Source of the DNA: Microbacterium oxydans
GTDB lineage: Bacteria; Actinomycetota; Actinomycetes; Actinomycetales; Microbacteriaceae
Length of the DNA stretch: 64,000 nucleotides
Assembly: GCF_026559675.1 (NCBI RefSeq)
Contig: NZ_CP092891.1
Coordinates: 3,410,001 to 3,474,000, forward strand
Direction of reading: 5' to 3'
The position numbers were made by a program, and so were the translations under genes. Within the stretch, counting starts at the first letter, position 1; each line of letters begins with the position of its first letter. Positions 59,556 through 64,000 of the stretch are shown here, one piece after another. The notes beneath the pieces are model-generated. The model made no database searches. It was not told where the DNA came from and saw nothing but the letters and a program-made list of their open reading frames with translations.

Positions 59556-60742
59556 GCCGTGCGGGACGACTGGCGGAAGGCGTCGGCGACCTCGGGGACG
59601 GGGACCGGTGCCGTGCCGCCCGCGATGTCGGATGCCGCGCGCCGCAGCGTCTCGGCGAGTGCGCGGGTGCGCTGCGCCTCGCGCTCACGGGCGTTCCGCC
59701 GGTCGTCGGCATCCGGGACCGCCCAGAGTCCGCCCCCGAGCTCGGCGGCGATGTCGGGGTCGCAGATCACGGACGGGGTTCCGAGCGTCGCCGCCTCGAA
59801 CGGGGTCATGCCCTGGGTCTCGAAACCGATCGATGTCTGCACGAGGGCGTCGGCGGCAGCGATCCGCGCCAGGGTCTGCGGATACGTCAGGCGCCCGGCG
59901 AAGCGCACGCCCTCGCGCCTCCGGACGATCTTCTCGGCTGCCGAGCGCTGAGCCCCGCCGCCGATGATCTCCAGGTCGGCGTCGACACCGGACGCGACGA
60001 ACGCCTCGAGGAACGGCAGCAGTCGCTTCTCGGGGCTCATCCGTCCCAGCCAGACGAAGCGCGGGCGTCCGGGCTCGCGCTCCGCGGGTCCGGCGGCGAG
60101 GGTCTGCTCGCGCAGGTCGTCGTCGATGCCGTTCCAGATCACGTCCACGCGGGGGAAGACGTCGTGCTGCTCCAGACGCCGGGCGAAATGGGTCGACGGG
60201 GCGGTCACGGCTGAGGCACCGAGCGCGAGTCCGCGCAGGAAGGCCCAGCCGTCGCCGCCGCGCACCGGGCTCCCGATGCCGCGCATCGCGATGCGGCGCC
60301 AGGCGTTCAGGGCGGCCAGCGCCGGGCGGTGCAGCGGCGTGACGGCGGCGATCCCGACGTCGACGCGGTTGTGCATGGTGTGCACGACCGGGATGCCGTG
60401 CCGCTGAGCGTAGCGGTGTCCGATGAACGCACCCCAAAAGTCGGCCTGCACGTGCACGAGATCGACCGGGGGGCGACGGGTCATGGCACGGTCGAGGAAG
60501 CGGTCGGTCGCGCGTCCGGGCCAGCTCATCGAGTACTCGCGGTCGACCGTGATCGGCATCGAGGGCAGGTCGATGTACGCCCCGCAGTGAGAGCCGGACG
60601 ACGTGCGCGACCCGTGCATCTTCGGAGCGACGACCGTGACCGTGTGACCGGCGCGTTCGAGGAACTCCCGCTGGAGCCGCATCGACACCTGCGCTCCGCC
60701 GAGGGAGTCCAGGTGCTGATCGCCGAAGAAGACGATGTGCAT
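59513..60742 (-). CDS. GT4-family glycosyltransferase
   Basis: A 409-residue GT-B enzyme using a nucleotide sugar. N-terminal acceptor half (MHIVFFGDQHLDSLGGAQVS) and C-terminal donor half with FVWLGRMSPEKRLLPFLEAF and the retaining EX7E motif ETQGMTPFE. It probably mannosylates or glycosylates an envelope lipid or glycan. It lies downstream of a second GT4 gene with a mini-ORF between them, likely one operon. Confidence 0.9.
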   Translation of the reverse strand: MHIVFFGDQHLDSLGGAQVSMRLQREFLERAGHTVTVVAPKMHGSRTSSGSHCGAYIDLPSMPITVDREYSMSWPGRATDRFLDRAMTRRPPVDLVHVQADFWGAFIGHRYAQRHGIPVVHTMHNRVDVGIAAVTPLHRPALAALNAWRRIAMRGIGSPVRGGDGWAFLRGLALGASAVTAPSTHFARRLEQHDVFPRVDVIWNGIDDDLREQTLAAGPAEREPGRPRFVWLGRMSPEKRLLPFLEAFVASGVDADLEIIGGGAQRSAAEKIVRRREGVRFAGRLTYPQTLARIAAADALVQTSIGFETQGMTPFEAATLGTPSVICDPDIAAELGGGLWAVPDADDRRNAREREAQRTRALAETLRRAASDIAGGTAPVPVPEVADAFRQSSRTAAMVEVYERVLSAR

Positions 60743-60816
60743 GGCGGGTTACTCCGCCGCCGCCGCGTCACCGCGGCGCGATCCGATGGGGGTACCGTGC
60801 ATGGCGGGTTACTCCG
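60737..60816. repeat. Two 20-bp direct repeats, period 60, at the glycosyltransferase junction
   Basis: GTGCATGGCGGGTTACTCCG occurs at 60737-60756 and 60797-60816. On the coding strand each copy is a stop-start junction, GGAGTAACCCGCCATGCAC. The upstream copy ends the second glycosyltransferase gene, and the downstream copy precedes the first one. Confidence 0.85.
60749..60802 (-). CDS. 17-codon mini-ORF between two glycosyltransferase genes
   Basis: ATG 60802 to TAA 60749 encodes MHGTPIGSRRGDAAAAE. It opens with the same MH start and closes with the same E-stop as its neighbours, because both ends lie in the 20-bp repeat. It could keep ribosomes loaded between the two large genes (coupling) or be a duplication relic. 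Confidence 0.4.
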   Translation of the reverse strand: MHGTPIGSRRGDAAAAE

Positions 60817-62041
60817 GCAGCGGCTCGTCGCGGTACAGCGCCTCGAACGTGTCGAGGGTGCGGTTGATGTCGTGGATCGCGACACCGTCGAGCGAGGCCC
60901 GCTGCATCCGCTCGTACTCCGCGGGCTCCGCGGTGAGCACGTCGGTCAGGCGCGCCGCGAGCTCCGTGACGTTGCCCGGCTCGAAGAGGTAGCCGTTCTC
61001 GCCGTCGTGCACGAGGTGCGGGAGGGCGACGGCATCCGCGGCGACGATCGGCAGGGCCGAGGCCATCGCCTCCATCGTGGCGATGGACTGCAGCTCGGCG
61101 ATGGAGGCGATCACGAACAGGCTCGCCCGGGACAGCAGGGCGCGGAGCTCCTCGTCGGACGTGCGTCCGTGGAACGTGACGCGGTCCGCGAGGCCGAGCT
61201 GGGTCGTGAGGTTCTCGAGCTGCTTGCGCTGGTCGCCGCCGCCGACGATGTCGAACGTCGTCTCGAGCGCGGGGTCGAGCTCGGTCATCGCCTTGAGGAT
61301 GACCTCGACCTGCTTCTCGGCGGTGAGGCGGCCGACGAAGATGATGCGGTTCTTCTCGCGCGGGGCGATCACCGGGGTGTACTGCGTGCGATCGATGCCG
61401 CAGCTGACCGGGATCACACCCTTCACCTCGACCGTCTTCTCCAGGAAGTCGGCGGCGCGGCGGGTGGGCGTGGTGATCGCCCGCGTCAGATCGAAGGTGC
61501 GCTTGGCATCGGCCCACGCGAACTTGAGCACCATGTCGTCGATGAACTTCGGCATGGTCGTGTGGTCGAGGATGTTCTCGGCCATGACGTGGTTGGTCGC
61601 GATGACGGGGATGCCGCGCTCGTGCGCGACGTACGCGAGACCGCGGCCGATCACGATGTGCGACTGGATGTGCACGACATCCGGCTGCACCTGGTCGATG
61701 ACCTTGCGGGCGTAGGGCTTCGAGCGCCACGGCCACACGAAGCGCAGCCAGTCGTGCGGTGCCCAGCGCACCGACGGCAGTCGGTGCAGGGTCATCGGCT
61801 CGCCCTCGATGACCTCGGTGTGCGGCTGCGCGCGGCGGTAGGCCTGGTTGGGGGCGACGACATGCACATCGTGCCCGCGCTGCACCAGGCCGGCGGCGAG
61901 GCGCTCGGCGAAGCGGGCGGCGCCGTTGATGTCGGGCGCGAACGTGTCGCAGCCGATCACGATCTTCAGCGGGCGGGGTGCGGGTTCGGCGGCGGGGCCG
62001 CTCGACGGATCGATCGGATCGTCGGAGGAGGTCACAGACAT
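60809..62041 (-). CDS. GT4-family glycosyltransferase (alpha-mannosyltransferase-like)
   Basis: A 410-residue GT-B enzyme. PLKIVIGCDTFAPDINGAARFAERLAAGL at the acceptor side, IIFVGRLTAEKQVEVILKAM and the EX7E motif ELQSIATME on the donor side. It resembles actinobacterial GDP-mannose-dependent mannosyltransferases acting on glycolipids of the inner membrane. The first 25 residues are a Ser/Pro/Asp-rich extension. Followed by the mini-ORF and the other GT4 gene. Confidence 0.9.
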   Translation of the reverse strand: MSVTSSDDPIDPSSGPAAEPAPRPLKIVIGCDTFAPDINGAARFAERLAAGLVQRGHDVHVVAPNQAYRRAQPHTEVIEGEPMTLHRLPSVRWAPHDWLRFVWPWRSKPYARKVIDQVQPDVVHIQSHIVIGRGLAYVAHERGIPVIATNHVMAENILDHTTMPKFIDDMVLKFAWADAKRTFDLTRAITTPTRRAADFLEKTVEVKGVIPVSCGIDRTQYTPVIAPREKNRIIFVGRLTAEKQVEVILKAMTELDPALETTFDIVGGGDQRKQLENLTTQLGLADRVTFHGRTSDEELRALLSRASLFVIASIAELQSIATMEAMASALPIVAADAVALPHLVHDGENGYLFEPGNVTELAARLTDVLTAEPAEYERMQRASLDGVAIHDINRTLDTFEALYRDEPLPE

Positions 62042-62153
62042 GCTGCCTTACGATGTGGCGGCCAAGGAGGAGCCCTGGTCGGGCGCTGGCCACTCTACCC
62101 GAGGGCCCTGATCGCGCGGCCGAGGCGTACCGGCATCACCCAGCACCAGCCGT

Positions 62154-62159
62154 TACCGT
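62154..62159 (+). promoter_or_regulatory. -10 element TACCGT of the 195-residue protein gene
   Basis: TACCGT lies 6 nt before ATG 62166. Confidence 0.5.
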
Positions 62160-62165
62160 GGAGGC

Positions 62166-62753
62166 ATGCGACTGACTGCCGACGCCGATCCCCAGCTGTG
62201 GATTCCTGTGACGGACTCGCTCGGATGGAAGGGCCGCCGACACCGCAAGGCCGCCATCCGGATGCTGCTCGGTCAGGTCAATGCCGCCGTGGGCGCCACC
62301 GAGCGCCCGGGATCGCGGTTCGGCGCGTGGGCGATGAGCCAGGCGGCGCCGATGCTGATGAAGCGGGCCGACGGACGCGTGCTGGTGTGGACGTGGAAGG
62401 CCGAGCCCGACCTGGTCGTGGCGATGGCGACCGCGCAGGTGCTGACCCCGGACGTGCGGATCGCCCGGGCCTCGATGCCGATGGACTACGACGACACCGA
62501 GTCGTTCCCCACCCGGCTCGGCGTGGGCGAGAAGCTGCTCGTGCCGATGCCTCCCTCGCCGTCGTCGCCCCCGTTCGCGACGTACACCTGGGACACCGGG
62601 ACGCATCTGGTGACGCTCACCGCGGTGTGCAGCGACAAGGAGCGGTTCGGAACGCTGATCGGAGCGCTCGACGAGCTGGCGCGCAGCATCCGCATCGCCG
62701 ACGACCTTGCGGGCGGGGAGTCCCCCGAGGTGCTGCGGCTCGATCCGGCCTGA
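62166..62753 (+). CDS. Conserved-looking hypothetical protein, 195 residues
   Basis: Soluble, no membrane helix or signal. Begins MRLTADADPQLWIPVTDSLGW. A central Arg/Lys-rich segment (GWKGRRHRKAAIRMLL) is followed by alternating strand-like stretches. No family is recognised. Codon use and the promoter hexamer support a real gene. Confidence 0.7.
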   Translation: MRLTADADPQLWIPVTDSLGWKGRRHRKAAIRMLLGQVNAAVGATERPGSRFGAWAMSQAAPMLMKRADGRVLVWTWKAEPDLVVAMATAQVLTPDVRIARASMPMDYDDTESFPTRLGVGEKLLVPMPPSPSSPPFATYTWDTGTHLVTLTAVCSDKERFGTLIGALDELARSIRIADDLAGGESPEVLRLDPA

Positions 62754-62772
62754 GCGCGGGGACGGCGTCCGA

Positions 62773-63141
62773 TCAGGCGGATTCCGCCGGCGGCTGCCAC
62801 AGCTCGATCGCGAGGCCCTCGGGATCGTGGATGCGGGCGAACGTGCCGTACTCCGCGGTGTTCCACTCGTCCCGACGCTCCACCGGGATGCCCTCGGATT
62901 CCAGCCGCGCGGCGAGCTGCTCGATGTCGGCCACGCGCAGGTTCAGCATGAACTGCTGGTCGGCCGCGAAGTAGTCGCTGTCGGCGGGGAACGGGGCGAA
63001 CACCGTCATGCCCGGCTCCTGCTGCCAGATCCCGGTGTGGCCGGCGCTGATCCCGAGATGCTCCTTGTACCAGTCGGCCCGCGCCTCCGGATCTCTGCTG
63101 CGGAAGAAGAGGCCGCCGATACCGCTCACGTCTGAGGTCAT
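62773..63141 (-). CDS. VOC-family (glyoxalase-like) protein
   Basis: 122 residues with one VOC fold: IGGLFFRSRDPEARADWYKEHLGI at the N-terminus, MLNLRVADIEQLAARLESEGIPV in the middle, and IHDPEGLAIELWQPP at the C-terminus, where Glu of IELW is the usual metal ligand. ATG 63141 is the natural family start; TAGAAC 6 nt upstream is a poor -10. Divergent from the MarR gene. Confidence 0.85.
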   Translation of the reverse strand: MTSDVSGIGGLFFRSRDPEARADWYKEHLGISAGHTGIWQQEPGMTVFAPFPADSDYFAADQQFMLNLRVADIEQLAARLESEGIPVERRDEWNTAEYGTFARIHDPEGLAIELWQPPAESA

Positions 63142-63228
63142 GTTCCCGTTCTAGTGCACCCCTCGGACGCGATCCAGTGGCGCGCGCCCGTGCGCGATAC
63201 AAATTAGTGAATAGAGGTAACAATGCAG

Positions 63229-63234
63229 TAGCAT
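63229..63234 (+). promoter_or_regulatory. -10 element TAGCAT of the MarR-family gene
   Basis: TAGCAT lies 7 nt before ATG 63242, in an AT-rich gap that probably also holds the regulator's own operator. Confidence 0.55.
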
Positions 63235-63241
63235 CACAATC

Positions 63242-63757
63242 ATGAACCAGCTGCTCCTCGACCGCCTGCTGCAGATCGCAGACCTCTTCCAGAAGGACAT
63301 GGCGCGCGCGTTCGCCGGCACCGGCCTCACCACGGCGCGTGTGCAGCTGCTGTGGACGCTGCACCATGCCGGGCCGTCGACGCAGCAGAGGCTGGCCCGC
63401 CTGTGCGAGGTCACGCCGCGCAACATCACCGGACTCGTCGATGCGCTCGAGGCATCCGGTCATGTCCGTCGCACGCCGCATCCGACCGATCGACGCGCGG
63501 TGCTGGTCGAACTGACCCCGTCGGCGGCGGCCACGATGACGCAGATGCAGAACGAGCACGCCGCACTCAACGCGACCCTCGTCGGGGCCGTCGCGCCGGA
63601 AGACCGCGACGCCGTCGAGAGAGGCATCGGCATGATCGCCGCCCACCTCGAGGTGCTCGTGGCGCAGGCGGTCGGAGCAGAGACCGCGGAAGCGTCCGAT
63701 CCGTCAGGCGCATCCGCGGCCCCCACGGCGGCAGATACGACGGCGGCGGCACGATGA
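63242..63757 (+). CDS. MarR-family transcriptional regulator
   Basis: 171 residues. The winged helix at about 30-100 reads TTARVQLLWTLHHAGPSTQQRLARLCEVTPRNITGLVDALEASGHVRRTPHPTDRRAVLVELT, with the wing motif PTDRRA intact. A Ala/Thr-rich C-terminal tail extends beyond the usual length of about 150. Its stop overlaps the next start by ATGA, so it probably controls the membrane protein that follows and perhaps the divergent VOC gene. Confidence 0.92.
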   Translation: MNQLLLDRLLQIADLFQKDMARAFAGTGLTTARVQLLWTLHHAGPSTQQRLARLCEVTPRNITGLVDALEASGHVRRTPHPTDRRAVLVELTPSAAATMTQMQNEHAALNATLVGAVAPEDRDAVERGIGMIAAHLEVLVAQAVGAETAEASDPSGASAAPTAADTTAAAR

Positions 63758-64000
63758 GCACCGACCCGAGCCGGACCGGCCCGACCCGGACCCACGCGGC
63801 GGCGCCGTCTCGAGGCGCGCGGGTGCTCGGCGGACTCCGCCGCGCGCTCCATGCCGAGGGACGCGTCTATGCCAGCATCGGTCGCGCGATCGCTCGCCGT
63901 CCCGCCGTCCCAGCCGGCGGAACCGGGCTCAGCTACCACCGGCCGATCCTGACGATCCTGTTCGTCTTCATCGTGCTGTCCGCCGTCGAGATCCCGATCC
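63754..64000 (+). CDS. Membrane protein, 3' end cut by window edge
   Basis: 82 codons are visible. Residues 1-65 are hydrophilic and basic; a hydrophobic segment starts at about 68 (ILTILFVFIVLSAVEIPI). It is translationally coupled to the MarR gene. No family can be assigned from this part. Confidence 0.6.
   Translation, partial: MSTDPSRTGPTRTHAAAPSRGARVLGGLRRALHAEGRVYASIGRAIARRPAVPAGGTGLSYHRPILTILFVFIVLSAVEIPI

Overview
The window is high-GC DNA (by eye about 70% G+C) packed with genes on both strands. Codon use is strongly G/C-ending, and many genes start with GTG. Together with an HspR-type HAIR operator before clpB, single-chain PutA, a GlyQS-type glycyl-tRNA synthetase and many leaderless promoters, this points to an actinobacterium of the family Microbacteriaceae, most like Microbacterium. 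No rRNA, tRNA, CRISPR array, insertion sequence or phage gene was seen. No stretch over 300 bases lacks a gene. The longest gaps are 37226-37491 (repeats) and 49815-50063 (terminator plus the leader of a peptide operon). The gaps 10108-10217, 14221-14358, 44051-44119 and 48188-48302 hold nothing I can name beyond the promoters and the hairpin listed.

Layout. 1-9.1 kb: truncated epoxide hydrolase divergent from a WYL regulator, glyQS, POT peptide transporter, GNAT, FMN hydroxy-acid oxidase divergent from an MFS exporter. 9.1-16.9 kb: a beta-lactamase-fold protein without its catalytic serine, M13 peptidase, DUF1992 protein, MATE exporter, a coiled-coil membrane protein, a VOC gene remnant, TrmH methyltransferase, and mntH under twin MntR boxes. 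17-22.7 kb: an NhaC-type antiporter and YtcJ-type amidohydrolase divergent from a TetR gene, an MntR-like regulator, a frameshifted gene and a lipoprotein. 22.8-31.5 kb: HAD phosphatase, YdeI protein, murQ-anmK with divergent murR (muropeptide recycling), two tandem 11-residue-repeat proteins, pyrE-ROK kinase divergent from xthA. 31.5-39.5 kb: VOC-HxlR-reductase operon, NarL-type two-component system, methyltransferase, BenE transporter, a repeat-rich gap, and a NatAB-like ABC exporter. 39.5-49.8 kb: putA with divergent LysR, TDT transporter, nitroreductase, UvrA2, APC permease.

49.9-53.2 kb is the most unusual part: two tiny paralogous peptides (28 and 32 residues, shared leader, Cys-Cys at residues 23-24 in both), followed by a GRDP-like protein, a PLP aminotransferase-like enzyme and a MOP-superfamily exporter in one run. 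It looks like a ribosomally made, modified peptide (RiPP) locus with no recognised class-defining enzyme.

53.2-64 kb: clpB with HAIR, coaBC divergent from a TANGO2/NRDE gene, a GlxA-type regulator, small membrane proteins, two GT4 glycosyltransferases separated by a 17-residue mini-ORF, and a MarR gene with a truncated membrane protein.

A property shared across the window is a TAnnnT hexamer exactly 6 or 7 bases before the start codon of about two dozen genes. This leaderless promoter layout was used here to choose starts.
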